From positions 147,835 through 211,834 of the forward strand of contig CAKUQQ010000005.1 in the NCBI GenBank assembly GCA_934675575.1: DNA of 64,000 nucleotides, read 5' to 3'. Shown here piece by piece: positions 29,139 through 37,433 of the stretch. The notes beneath the pieces were generated by a model. The model did not search any database. It was not told where the DNA came from and was given only the letters and a program-made list of their open reading frames with translations. This DNA is from an uncultured Muribaculaceae bacterium. GTDB lineage: Bacteria > Bacteroidota > Bacteroidia > Bacteroidales > Muribaculaceae. A program made the translations under genes and the position numbers. The first letter of the stretch is position 1, and each line of letters starts with the position of its first letter.

Positions 29139-30557
29139 TTGAAATTGAGCAAGAAGAAAAAAGAACTACCGATTGTAGAAAACTTGGAAATCACATCACT
29201 TGCCGCCGAAGGTAAAAGCGTGGCAAGATGGGGGGATTTGGTCGTATTTATACCACTGGGGGCTCCCGGCGACGTTGTGAACGTGAAACTCACAAAGAAA
29301 AAACACAGTTTCGCCGAGGGCAGGATTGTTGGCTTTGTTAAGGAAAGTCCTATCAGAGTGAAACCGTTTTGCGAACACTTTGGTGTGTGCGGCGGCTGCA
29401 AATGGCAACATATTCCATACGACATGCAACTAAAATATAAGCGTCAGCAAGTTGTTGATGCTTTGGAGAGAATTGCAAAGGTGAAATTGCCTGAAATTGC
29501 AGACACGTTAGGGTCCGAGAACACCAAATTTTACAGGAATAAACTCGAATTCACTTTTTCAAACAAATCATGGCTCACACAGGAACAGCTAACAAGTGGG
29601 CAGGAATTCCCTGACAGAAACGCTGCTGGTTTTCACATTCCAGGTGCTTTTGACAAAGTGCTTGACATTAACAAATGCTGGTTGCAAGATGACATTTGCA
29701 ACGAAGTACGTTTGTTTGTAAAAGATTATGCCAAACGGAACGGTTTGTCGTTTTATGACATACGGAATAACCAAGGATTGATGAGAACCATGGTGGTCAG
29801 AATCTCCGGCAAAGGCGAAATTATGCTGACAGTAGTGCTTGGAGAAGATAACCCCGACGTGATAAACTCCATGATGAATGCAATTCTGGAGAAATTCGGC
29901 AATATAACATCGCTCTATTATGTTATCAACACAAAACATAATGACACTCTGAATGATTTGCCGTTTCACCTGTTTCATGGGAAACCATACATCGAGGAAG
30001 AAATGGAGGGCTTGACGTTCAGAGTAGGGCCAAAATCATTCTACCAAACTAACTCCAAGCAAGCCTATAAATTATATTCTGTGGCAAGAGAAATGGCACA
30101 GCTAACAGGCAACGAAACCGCTTATGACCTGTACACCGGTACCGGCACAATAGCCAATTTTGTGGCAAAAAAATGTGCAAAGGTCATCGGCATTGAGTAT
30201 GTGCCAGAGGCTATTGAAGATGCAAAGCTGAACTCAAAAGTAAATGGCATTGACAATACCACTTTTTTTGCCGGTGACATGAAAGATGTGCTTACTGATG
30301 AGTTTGTTGCCAAAATGGGCAAACCAGACGTTATGATAGTTGACCCTCCGCGTGCTGGAATGCACGAAGATGTCGTAAACGTGATTTTAAACGCAGCTCC
30401 GCAGCGAATTGTGTATGTTAGTTGCAATCCGGCAACACAGGCAAGAGACCTTACTTTGCTCGATGCAAAATACGAAGTCACAGCAGTGCAGCCAGTTGAC
30501 ATGTTCCCCCACACGCAACACGTTGAAAACGTTGTTGGGCTACGGTTGAAAGTTTAA
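29139..30557 (+). CDS. rlmD: 23S rRNA (uracil-C5)-methyltransferase, RlmD/RlmCD type
   Basis: SAM-dependent uracil-C5 methyltransferase acting on 23S rRNA (U1939 in E. coli numbering). 472 residues with a TTG start: no in-frame ATG precedes the conserved part and a -7 box is 28 nt upstream. An N-terminal TRAM domain (about 10-70) is followed by the Fe-S cluster motif CEHFGVCGGCKWQ, then the Rossmann methyltransferase with DLYTGTGTIANF, MIVDPPRAGM and the catalytic Cys in YVSCNPAT. RlmC, RlmD and RlmCD cannot be told apart from sequence alone. The 3' end overlaps the convergent CYTH gene by 18 nt. Confidence 0.95.
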   Translation: MKLSKKKKELPIVENLEITSLAAEGKSVARWGDLVVFIPLGAPGDVVNVKLTKKKHSFAEGRIVGFVKESPIRVKPFCEHFGVCGGCKWQHIPYDMQLKYKRQQVVDALERIAKVKLPEIADTLGSENTKFYRNKLEFTFSNKSWLTQEQLTSGQEFPDRNAAGFHIPGAFDKVLDINKCWLQDDICNEVRLFVKDYAKRNGLSFYDIRNNQGLMRTMVVRISGKGEIMLTVVLGEDNPDVINSMMNAILEKFGNITSLYYVINTKHNDTLNDLPFHLFHGKPYIEEEMEGLTFRVGPKSFYQTNSKQAYKLYSVAREMAQLTGNETAYDLYTGTGTIANFVAKKCAKVIGIEYVPEAIEDAKLNSKVNGIDNTTFFAGDMKDVLTDEFVAKMGKPDVMIVDPPRAGMHEDVVNVILNAAPQRIVYVSCNPATQARDLTLLDAKYEVTAVQPVDMFPHTQHVENVVGLRLKV

Positions 30558-30998
30558 CCCCAAATTGGAGTTATAATACTTAGGATTATCGCTTACTTCT
30601 TCTCCGATAAAATCGGGTAGGGTGAAGCGATAATTTTCATTAGGAACCTCCAGTTCGGCCAGCACCAATCCAACAAGTCCTCCATGAAACTCATCAACTT
30701 CCCATCTGTTTCCATCGTGCATCACGATGTGGCGTGTCTTTGTCAACACTGGCGGTGGACAAATTGCCAGCATCTGTATGGCATCGGCAAGCGGAACTTC
30801 ATATTCAAATTCTGGTCGTGACAATCCATTGCTTTTCCCTTTTACAGTGAGAAATGCCTTGTCATCACAGGTTCTAATCCGCACGGTTCTTCCCTTGTCA
30901 CGCGACAGATAGCCCTGGGTTATTTCATGCTTTTCAACAGCTTGCGACTTATAGGAGTCGCTTGTAACTAAATATTTGTGTTCTATTTCCAAACTCAT
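30540..30998 (-). CDS. CYTH-domain protein (triphosphate tunnel metalloenzyme)
   Basis: 152 residues forming a single CYTH domain. The signature ExExK is present as EIEHKY at the N-terminus; basic residues that line the tunnel occur in RTVRIRTCDDKAFLTVKGK and acidic ones in FEYEVPL, WEVDEFHGGLVGLVLAELEVP. Bacterial single-domain CYTH proteins mostly hydrolyse inorganic tripolyphosphate; some are class IV adenylate cyclases. The substrate cannot be fixed here. It lies 27 nt after aguB, so it is the last gene of the agmatine operon, and overlaps the 3' end of rlmD by 18 nt. Confidence 0.92.
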   Translation of the reverse strand: MSLEIEHKYLVTSDSYKSQAVEKHEITQGYLSRDKGRTVRIRTCDDKAFLTVKGKSNGLSRPEFEYEVPLADAIQMLAICPPPVLTKTRHIVMHDGNRWEVDEFHGGLVGLVLAELEVPNENYRFTLPDFIGEEVSDNPKYYNSNLGLNFQP

Positions 30999-31025
30999 TT
31001 TCAGTCAAATCTATTCACAAACACA

Positions 31026-31901
31026 TCAGTCAATGTATCGTTTCACAATGTCGGCATAAGAATCAATACGCCTATCTCTGAAGAATGGCCACCAACGACG
31101 CACTGATTCTGTGCGAGCGAAATCCACATCAACAACTTTCTCTATCTCACAATCTGCCGGAGCTCGGAACAACAATTCTCCTTGCGGACCGGCAACAAAG
31201 CTGTTCCCCCAAAAGGTTATTCCATTTGTCTGGTTAGATTTATCAGCCTCATAGCCTACACGGTTGACTGTAACCACTGGCAAGCCGTTGGCAACGGCAT
31301 GACCGCGCTGAACCGTCAGCCAAGCGTTCAACTGGCGTTCTTTTTCCTCTTGAGTATCGGTCGATTCAAATCCTATTGCCGTGGGGTAAATCAGAATATC
31401 AGCACCATTCAGCGCCATAAGCCTCGCTGCCTCCGGATACCATTGGTCCCAGCACACCAGCACGCCAAGTTTACCCAAAGAGGTGTTTATCGGTTTGAAT
31501 CCCAAGTCACCAGGCGTGAAATAGAATTTCTCATAATAGGCCGGGTCATCTGGAATGTGCATCTTGCGATATTTGCCAGCAATCGAGCCATCGGCCTCAA
31601 AAACTACCGCCGTATTGTGATAAAGTCCCTTGGCTCTACGCTCAAACATAGAAGTCACCAAAACCAATGACAATTCTTTAGCTATATGCGAATAAAATGC
31701 GGTTGCCTCTCCGGGAATCGGCTCGGCTATTTCGAAGTTATCCACATTTTCTTCCTGACAAAAATACAAACTATCATGCAATTCCTGCAGAACCACAAGT
31801 TGCGCGCCTTGCTGTTTCAACTTGCTGATTTTTGCAGCTATGCGATTACGATTATCCTTAATGCTCTCGTTATTATTTTGCTGAATAATTCCTATTTTCA
31901 T
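31026..31901 (-). CDS. aguB: N-carbamoylputrescine amidase
   Basis: Hydrolyses N-carbamoylputrescine to putrescine, CO2 and ammonia. 291 residues of the nitrilase superfamily with the Glu-Lys-Cys triad visible: VLQELHDS, KYRKMHIPDDP and VLVCWDQWYPEAARL. FEVDADG-like and FTPGDLGFKP segments are typical of the AguB branch. Its start lies 29 nt inside the end of aguA in another frame, so the two are coupled. With AguA it makes putrescine from agmatine; an arginine decarboxylase that would supply agmatine is not in the window. Confidence 0.96.
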   Translation of the reverse strand: MKIGIIQQNNNESIKDNRNRIAAKISKLKQQGAQLVVLQELHDSLYFCQEENVDNFEIAEPIPGEATAFYSHIAKELSLVLVTSMFERRAKGLYHNTAVVFEADGSIAGKYRKMHIPDDPAYYEKFYFTPGDLGFKPINTSLGKLGVLVCWDQWYPEAARLMALNGADILIYPTAIGFESTDTQEEKERQLNAWLTVQRGHAVANGLPVVTVNRVGYEADKSNQTNGITFWGNSFVAGPQGELLFRAPADCEIEKVVDVDFARTESVRRWWPFFRDRRIDSYADIVKRYID

Positions 31902-32940
31902 AATTCAAAAAACCTTTTGGCAATTGCATTGTGGCACAATGCAATGAGCCGTGTTGCTTAATAAGTGGCGTGCAGTCGATGCCGACAATGTCTCTGTCGG
32001 GGTAAGCTTCTTTAATGCAGTCAATAGCTAACGCATCTTTTTCTGGTTGCCCATAGGTGGGCATAAGAACGGCACCGTTGCACACCAAGAAATTCGCATA
32101 AGTTGCAGGAAGTCGCTGTCCGTTCTCATCAAAAATCGGATTTGGCATAGGCAATCCAATCAGCCTGTATGGTTCGCCATAAACATTTGTAAATTCCAAC
32201 AAATCCAGCTTCATTTCGTTAAGTTCGGCGTAATGCTCATCGGCACTGTCATTGCAAGACACATACACAATAGTGTTATCTGGGGCAAATCTCGCCAAAG
32301 TATCTATATGCCCATCTGTGTCATCGCCAGCTAAACGGCCATGATTCAGCCAAAGGACCTTCTGGACTCCCAAATCCGCTTTAAGGCGTTCTTCTATTTG
32401 TTTTTTGTCAAGGAGGTCATTTCTGTTTGGAGCAAGCAAGCACTGGGTTGTGGTCAAAAGACAACCATTTCCATCTGTTTCTATCGAGCCGCCTTCAAGC
32501 ACAAAGTCTTTGCGGTTAATCAACGGAACAGAAAACATTTTTTTCTCATCAAGCTGCCTATTTATCTGATTGTCATAATTCGCAGCAAATTTCATTCCCC
32601 AAGCGTTGAATGTGAAGTCAAGCAACGCTGAACCGCCGTTACTCCGCAAAGCTATTGGACCAAAATCCCTTGCCCATGTGTCGTTATACATGACGTTACA
32701 TGCAAAAACGCCGTGCTTTGAAGTTGAAAACATTTTTTCTATGGTGGCCACATCTTGCGTTAGGACCACCACGTCTTCATAGGCAGAAACAGCCTCGACA
32801 ATAGCCTTGTAGCAACCGCAAACCTCGCTTAATATGTCATGCCAATCGGTGTCGGCATTTGGCCATGCAAGCAATATGGCATCTTGTTCTACCCACTCAG
32901 GCAAAAAAGACGCATCGCTGTATTTATTTCTTAAATTCAT
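31873..32940 (-). CDS. aguA: Agmatine deiminase
   Basis: Converts agmatine to N-carbamoylputrescine and ammonia. 355 residues, the PAD-like guanidino-modifying fold. Motifs: LLAWPNADTDWHD at the start, NDTWARDFGPI, GGSIETDGNGCLLTT, DDTDGHIDTLARF (Asp/His) and the catalytic Cys in HGSLHCATMQLP near the C-terminus. Overlaps the upstream small ORF by 4 nt (ATGA) and aguB by 29 nt, showing a tightly coupled operon for putrescine/spermidine supply. This enzyme is distinct from arginine deiminase, which lacks the WPN start. Confidence 0.97.
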   Translation of the reverse strand: MNLRNKYSDASFLPEWVEQDAILLAWPNADTDWHDILSEVCGCYKAIVEAVSAYEDVVVLTQDVATIEKMFSTSKHGVFACNVMYNDTWARDFGPIALRSNGGSALLDFTFNAWGMKFAANYDNQINRQLDEKKMFSVPLINRKDFVLEGGSIETDGNGCLLTTTQCLLAPNRNDLLDKKQIEERLKADLGVQKVLWLNHGRLAGDDTDGHIDTLARFAPDNTIVYVSCNDSADEHYAELNEMKLDLLEFTNVYGEPYRLIGLPMPNPIFDENGQRLPATYANFLVCNGAVLMPTYGQPEKDALAIDCIKEAYPDRDIVGIDCTPLIKQHGSLHCATMQLPKGFLNYENRNYSAK

Positions 32941-33161
32941 TCATTAATATTTTCCCAAATCGAGTCTCTTGAGTTCAGAAATTCATCTAAGTACTCGCGA
33001 TAACCGTTTCTGGTTCCGTAACCATTAGCCTTGCACCAGTCCTTATAATCGGCCATAAGTGCCCGGTCACTATCAATCATCATCTTAAATTCACTGGCAG
33101 CGTCCTCGGCTTGAGCATGTTTGTCCAACAACATTTGTAATATTTCTGAAATATCATTCAT
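32937..33161 (-). CDS. Small acidic protein at the head of the agmatine operon
   Basis: 74 residues from the ATG at 33161 (MNDISEILQMLLDK), acidic, rich in Asp, Glu, Tyr and Met. No family recognised; likely helical with no membrane segment. A longer reading frame from 33287 exists, but a consensus promoter (33200-33229) lies inside that extension, so the start at 33161 is chosen. The stop overlaps the aguA start by 4 nt. Its position suggests a role tied to agmatine or putrescine metabolism, but this is context only. Confidence 0.7.
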   Translation of the reverse strand: MNDISEILQMLLDKHAQAEDAASEFKMMIDSDRALMADYKDWCKANGYGTRNGYREYLDEFLNSRDSIWENINE

Positions 33162-33199
33162 ATTAAAGAACCAACAGAATCTATGATTTTTAATTTCAT

Positions 33200-33229
33200 C
33201 AAAAATACAGCTTTTGTTCCTACTATCAA
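33200..33229 (-). promoter_or_regulatory. Promoter of the agmatine operon
   Basis: On the minus strand TTG (33229-33227), 19-nt spacer, TATTTTTG (33207-33200). Full consensus match, 39 nt before the ATG at 33161; it decides that start over the upstream one. Confidence 0.7.
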
Positions 33230-33342
33230 ATAATTCTTTAGTTAAAAGTGGAATACAAATCACAAAATCAATGAAACTATAATGCAAACTTCATTTAGTC
33301 TAATTAACTGGTAGGGGAAATGGCGTTTCCTTGGTCATAATG

Positions 33343-33350
33343 TAATTTTG
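33343..33350 (+). promoter_or_regulatory. -7 box upstream of the 73-residue ORF
   Basis: TAATTTTG, 27 nt before the ATG at 33377. No good -33 match. Confidence 0.45.
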
Positions 33351-33376
33351 AGTTATCAGAACAAAAATTAAAAATT

Positions 33377-33598
33377 ATGGACAAAGCTATCGTAATAACA
33401 CAAAACTTGATAAGTCGTCTGCAAAACTTGACGGCAGAGGAAAAAGCAACGCTGTTTGAAACCTTGATATGTGAGGTGGTTTTGAAAACAGAACGCAAAC
33501 AAAAGTTGTCACCAATTCAAGAGCTAAATTACATGATTTTAAAAGACAATGTGACGCGAGAATCAGAACGTTACCGCAAATTAACCGCCAACGCCTGA
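33377..33598 (+). CDS. Small conserved-looking protein (73 aa)
   Basis: 73 residues beginning MDKAIVITQNLISRLQNL. Predicted all-helical and highly charged (LTAEEKATLFETLICEVV, then KTERKQK). No signal peptide, metal site or known domain. A -7 box stands 27 nt upstream and there is no competing gene on the other strand, so I take it as real. It could be a small regulatory or chaperone-like protein; nothing visible identifies it. Confidence 0.6.
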   Translation: MDKAIVITQNLISRLQNLTAEEKATLFETLICEVVLKTERKQKLSPIQELNYMILKDNVTRESERYRKLTANA

Positions 33599-33648
33599 TT
33601 ATGCGAATTAATGGTGCTTTTTGAATACGCAGTTTGAAAATTAAATGT

Positions 33649-33656
33649 TACTTTTG
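33649..33656 (+). promoter_or_regulatory. -7 box upstream of the DUF4836 gene
   Basis: TACTTTTG, 28 nt before the ATG at 33684; -33 element not clear. Confidence 0.42.
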
Positions 33657-33683
33657 TAGTGAAATATACATTATACGTGAAAA

Positions 33684-35162
33684 ATGAAAAAAGGATTGTT
33701 TGTTTTCACAATACTCTTGTTGGCACTATGTTCGTGCTCAAACGATGAGCAACTCTTGGAGATGATACCACACGACGCAACCGGAATAGTTTGCTTTGAC
33801 CTGCAAAAGATATTAAAAAAGTCAGGCATTGAAAACGACGGTAAGATAGAATTACCGCAAGAACTCCAGAACACAATCAAGCAAAATGATGATGCTTCAT
33901 GGTGCGGAATAATAAAGAATTTGCCAAACATGGGTATTGACCCAAAATCTAAGGCTTACTGCTTCATGACCACAAAGACTTATGGGTTATCGTTCCTTGT
34001 ATGTCTCGACGATGATAGCCAGGCAATCGATTTCATTCAACGCCAAAATGGCACAAAAGCTAAAGAAGCAGACGGATACAACTATATATATTTGGGTGAT
34101 TATTTCTATGCTGTGAAAGACGGTGTGCTTTTTGTTGGGCGATTTAACCGCCCAATTGACGAGCAAGGCGCGCTTAAAGCGGCAAAACGCTTGTTTGCCA
34201 AAACTGACGAAAGCATAAAAACAGATAAAGACATTGAAGAGCAACTTGAAGAAGGCGACGTGAGCGCATTTTTTAAGGTGAAGGGGTTAAAGACCTTACT
34301 TGACATGAGCGAAACATATCGCGACATTGCAAGTAAGTTTCCCCTTATAACACTTTTCACAGAAAGTGACATTGACGCTTTCTCTTTTAACGCGACGGCA
34401 ACTGAAAAAGAGATTGACATAAAAACAAAAATTAAAGCTGCAAAAACAAGCGAGTATGCCACACTGATGAATTTAACGCTGGGACAGCCCTCGGCTTCTG
34501 TGCTGTTGGCAATTCCAAACTCAATGAAATACATAGCATCAATGAGTGTGAAAGGCAATGAGTTTGTTAAATTGCCACAAGTGGGACAAATAGTGAAAGT
34601 CATACAAAGCATGCCTTATTTTGACAGATTAGACATTGCAAGCATGCTGAATGATGTTGACGGTCCAATAGCAGTGGGCATGTCGCCAGACCCGACTTTC
34701 GTGGGACAATGGAATGCAGTGATTGCAGCAAAAGTAAAAAGCCCTAAATTGATAATCAGTAAAATCAGCCATTTTGCAACAGGGCTCGGACAAGCTCCAG
34801 AACTGTATGATAATGAATATGTGTATGAGTACAACAACAAAGCTATCGTGGTGGGGGAGCGACAAAATGTGCTCTACATAAAAATGCTCGATTACGAACA
34901 AACTGAAGGCTATGCGAATACTATACCTGGCCTGAACCAATTCTTTAATGGCAACAAATTTGGTCTCGTGCTTCAAACCGCCGCAAACCAAAAGAATGGA
35001 TTCTTTACCTACGGTCTAAAAGACCCATATAACGCTGAAGGAAAGTTTTATTGTTCCGACACCAAAGCCAACCCCTTGCTTTATTTGATGGAATGTGTTT
35101 GCTCCATAAAACCAGATTCTCAATTCTCACAAGAAAATTTTGACCTCATGCCTACCGAATAA
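33684..35162 (+). CDS. DUF4836-family lipoprotein
   Basis: 492 residues with a lipoprotein signal (hydrophobic residues 5-15, lipobox LCSC, Cys18). The mature part starts with a stretch typical of DUF4836: LLEMIPHDATGIVCFDLQKIL, then two similar alpha/beta halves, the second around PSASVLLAIPNSMKY and DVDGPIAVGMS. DUF4836 proteins are found almost only in Bacteroidota and have no known function. Single-gene unit with its own promoter box and terminator. Probably exposed in the periplasm or on the outer membrane. Confidence 0.82.
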   Translation: MKKGLFVFTILLLALCSCSNDEQLLEMIPHDATGIVCFDLQKILKKSGIENDGKIELPQELQNTIKQNDDASWCGIIKNLPNMGIDPKSKAYCFMTTKTYGLSFLVCLDDDSQAIDFIQRQNGTKAKEADGYNYIYLGDYFYAVKDGVLFVGRFNRPIDEQGALKAAKRLFAKTDESIKTDKDIEEQLEEGDVSAFFKVKGLKTLLDMSETYRDIASKFPLITLFTESDIDAFSFNATATEKEIDIKTKIKAAKTSEYATLMNLTLGQPSASVLLAIPNSMKYIASMSVKGNEFVKLPQVGQIVKVIQSMPYFDRLDIASMLNDVDGPIAVGMSPDPTFVGQWNAVIAAKVKSPKLIISKISHFATGLGQAPELYDNEYVYEYNNKAIVVGERQNVLYIKMLDYEQTEGYANTIPGLNQFFNGNKFGLVLQTAANQKNGFFTYGLKDPYNAEGKFYCSDTKANPLLYLMECVCSIKPDSQFSQENFDLMPTE

Positions 35163-35206
35163 TAAGGCACAAGGTCAAAATCTATCGTTTATTCATTTAC
35201 CTATTT

Positions 35207-35233
35207 GCCGCAACAAACATGCGGCAGGTTTTT
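35207..35233 (+). terminator. Terminator after the DUF4836 gene
   Basis: Stem GCCGCA/TGCGGC with a 7-nt loop followed by AGGTTTTT. The T-run abuts the stop codon of the convergent nucleotidyltransferase gene. Short stem, so moderate strength. Confidence 0.65.
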
Positions 35234-35973
35234 CACGCAAACTCCGCTTGAGCTTGAGCTAAAGTTTCTGGTTTGCCAACATCGAGCCACTTATAAGAGC
35301 CATGCTTGGCATATCCTTTTATCAACAGCTTTCCACAATTTTCGTAATAGAATGGAACTATTGAAAAAACAGGATTTGCGGAATGCTTTTCCAAGTCATT
35401 AAAGATTTCTGGAGAAATCACGTGAATTCCACCAAATGCCAATCTCTGAAGTTTTGCTGCATCTTCTTTATCAAGAGTATTGGGCCTAACCTCACCGGTC
35501 TTTATATTTGTCCAGCCACGAAGGCTCATTTCGTCATCAAACAACAAATAGCGAGCTGTGTCACGCTCTTTGACAAGCAATGTGGCCACAGCCTTGTGGT
35601 GCTTATGGTAGTTATAAATGTCGAGCAAATTCAGGTCGGTAAGAATGTCGGCATTGTGCACGAGGAACGGCTCTGCGCCGTCCAAAAACTTGCGAGCCTT
35701 TAAGATGCCTCCACCGGTGTCGAGCAACAAGTCACGCTCATCGCTTATGTGTATGTTGATGCCAAAATTGTTATTGGCTGCCACAAAATCAATTATCTGC
35801 TGGCCAAAATGGTGAATGTTGATTGTAACATCGTCAAAGCCATACTTTTTCAAGTTATCGATTACTCTTTCAAGCATAGGCACTCCACCCACTTTCACAA
35901 GAGCTTTGGGCATATTGTTGGTGAGCGGGCGCAGCCTCGTGCCCAAACCAGCAGCAAAAACTAACGCTTTCAT
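35233..35973 (-). CDS. MurU-like sugar-phosphate nucleotidyltransferase
   Basis: 246-residue nucleotidyltransferase of the NTP_transferase family. N-terminal motif GLGTRLRPLTNNMPKALVKV binds the nucleotide triphosphate; FLVHNADILTDLNL carries the metal-binding Asp; WLDVGKPETLAQA closes the protein. It begins 5 nt after the AmgK-RapZ fusion. In Pseudomonas, MurU (MurNAc-1-phosphate uridylyltransferase) pairs with the kinase AmgK in a peptidoglycan recycling shortcut to UDP-MurNAc that bypasses fosfomycin-sensitive MurA. The pairing here suggests the same role; GlcNAc-1-P or another sugar-1-P is an alternative substrate. Confidence 0.82.
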   Translation of the reverse strand: MKALVFAAGLGTRLRPLTNNMPKALVKVGGVPMLERVIDNLKKYGFDDVTINIHHFGQQIIDFVAANNNFGINIHISDERDLLLDTGGGILKARKFLDGAEPFLVHNADILTDLNLLDIYNYHKHHKAVATLLVKERDTARYLLFDDEMSLRGWTNIKTGEVRPNTLDKEDAAKLQRLAFGGIHVISPEIFNDLEKHSANPVFSIVPFYYENCGKLLIKGYAKHGSYKWLDVGKPETLAQAQAEFA

Positions 35974-35978
35974 ATCAA

Positions 35979-37409
35979 TTATTTTTTCGGCAAGAACGTT
36001 TGCTCTATGTTTTGCTCGCGGTGAACCAACTCCACTTTCAAATTAAACTCTTTGTTGATGTGCTCGGCCATGTGCTGGGCACAATACACTGAGCGATGCT
36101 GACCACCTGTGCAACCGAAGCAGACCATTAAATTAGTGAAACCACGCTCCACATAACGCTTAACCGAAGCATCTACTAGTGCGTATGCGTGTTTCAGGAA
36201 TTCAAGGATTTCGCCATCGTCCTCAAGGAACTTAATGACAGGCTGGTCTAAGCCGATAAACGGCTTGTAGCGGTCATACTTGCCGGGATTGTTGACAGCA
36301 CGGCAATCAAACACAAAACCACCACCGTTGCCAGACGAATCATTGGGAATTCCTTTTTTATAAGCGAAACTCATGACCTTAACTGTCAGCATGTGCTTTT
36401 GAATCTCGTCAGTAAACTGCGACATGTTGACCAATCGGTTGAGCAAATCGTTCAGATAAGGATATTCCACATAAGGAGTGCGCAGAAGTTCACGCAGATT
36501 ATTGATTGCAAAAGGAACACTCTGAATGAAATGCGGTTTTTTCTCGAAATAGCCTCTAAACCCGTAAGCTCCAAGGACCTGCAATGTGCGGAACAACACG
36601 AAATGGCGCAATTGGGAATAGAAATATTCTTCATCTACAGGTTTATATTTCCTCAAAGCATCGATATATTCCTTGAGCAATTCTTTGCGCAAGCTGTTGG
36701 GGAAATTGGCCTTCGCCTGCCATAAAAACGAAGCCACATCGTAATAGAACGGGCCTTTTCTACCACCTTGAAAATCAATAAACCACGGTTCGCCGTCCTT
36801 TATCATGACGTTGCGCGACTGGAAATCACGATACATAAATGTAGCCGACGAGCTGCGCAACAACACATCAGTCAAATGTTGGAAATCGTCTTCAAGCTTC
36901 TCTTCTGAGAATTCCAGGCCTGTAGCCTTCAAGAAGCAATACTTGAAGTAATTCAAATCCCAAAAAATAGAGCGGCGGTTAAAATCGGCTGCAGGGTGGC
37001 AATAGGAGAAATCCATGCCATCGGCACCTACAAATTGAAATTCGCATAATTTGCGTATGGTTTTGGTGAGCAAAGCTTTCTCATGGTCGCTAAACACCCT
37101 TGTTTTGCGTCCTTTCTCTATTTCATTAAACAAAATTTTGTCGCCCAAGTCCTCTTGTATGTAAGCAAGTTGGTCTTCGCTCTGTGCATACACACGAGGC
37201 ACAGGAAGTCCTTTTTCCAGAAAATGCTTATCCATATAAAGGAAAGCCCTGTTTTCTTCTACACATTCGCCAATGACACCTATGATTGATTGTGGCCCAG
37301 TCATGCGGAAATACCGCCTATTTGAGCCAGATGCCGGCATTTCGATTACAGATTCAGGCTCTGTGCCAACATAACCGGTATATAATTCTTTAAGTTTGTC
37401 TGATTGCAT
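35979..37409 (-). CDS. AmgK-like sugar kinase fused to a RapZ C-terminal domain
   Basis: 476-residue two-domain protein. Residues 1-330 are an aminoglycoside-phosphotransferase-type kinase like AmgK: glycine loop ASGSNRRYFRM (26-36), catalytic loop YRDFQSRN (Asp195, Asn200) and metal-binding Asp212 in IDFQGGRKGP. Residues 341-470 match the C-terminal domain of RapZ, with GFVFDCRAVNNPG and the ligand motif GCTGGQHRS (432-440). The RapZ N-terminal P-loop domain is missing; the kinase takes its place. In E. coli the RapZ C-terminal domain senses glucosamine 6-phosphate and binds small RNA. Here the fusion precedes the MurU-like gene by 5 nt, so sensing of cell-wall sugar may be coupled to its phosphorylation; this is inference. 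Separate AmgK and RapZ proteins are the usual proteobacterial arrangement. Confidence 0.88.
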   Translation of the reverse strand: MQSDKLKELYTGYVGTEPESVIEMPASGSNRRYFRMTGPQSIIGVIGECVEENRAFLYMDKHFLEKGLPVPRVYAQSEDQLAYIQEDLGDKILFNEIEKGRKTRVFSDHEKALLTKTIRKLCEFQFVGADGMDFSYCHPAADFNRRSIFWDLNYFKYCFLKATGLEFSEEKLEDDFQHLTDVLLRSSSATFMYRDFQSRNVMIKDGEPWFIDFQGGRKGPFYYDVASFLWQAKANFPNSLRKELLKEYIDALRKYKPVDEEYFYSQLRHFVLFRTLQVLGAYGFRGYFEKKPHFIQSVPFAINNLRELLRTPYVEYPYLNDLLNRLVNMSQFTDEIQKHMLTVKVMSFAYKKGIPNDSSGNGGGFVFDCRAVNNPGKYDRYKPFIGLDQPVIKFLEDDGEILEFLKHAYALVDASVKRYVERGFTNLMVCFGCTGGQHRSVYCAQHMAEHINKEFNLKVELVHREQNIEQTFLPKK

Positions 37410-37433
37410 AATGCTCAGAATTTAAAATACTAA

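Noticed and set aside
33162-33287. Longer form of the small protein before aguA
   Set aside because: A full -33/-7 promoter lies inside the extension, so the transcript begins after that start.
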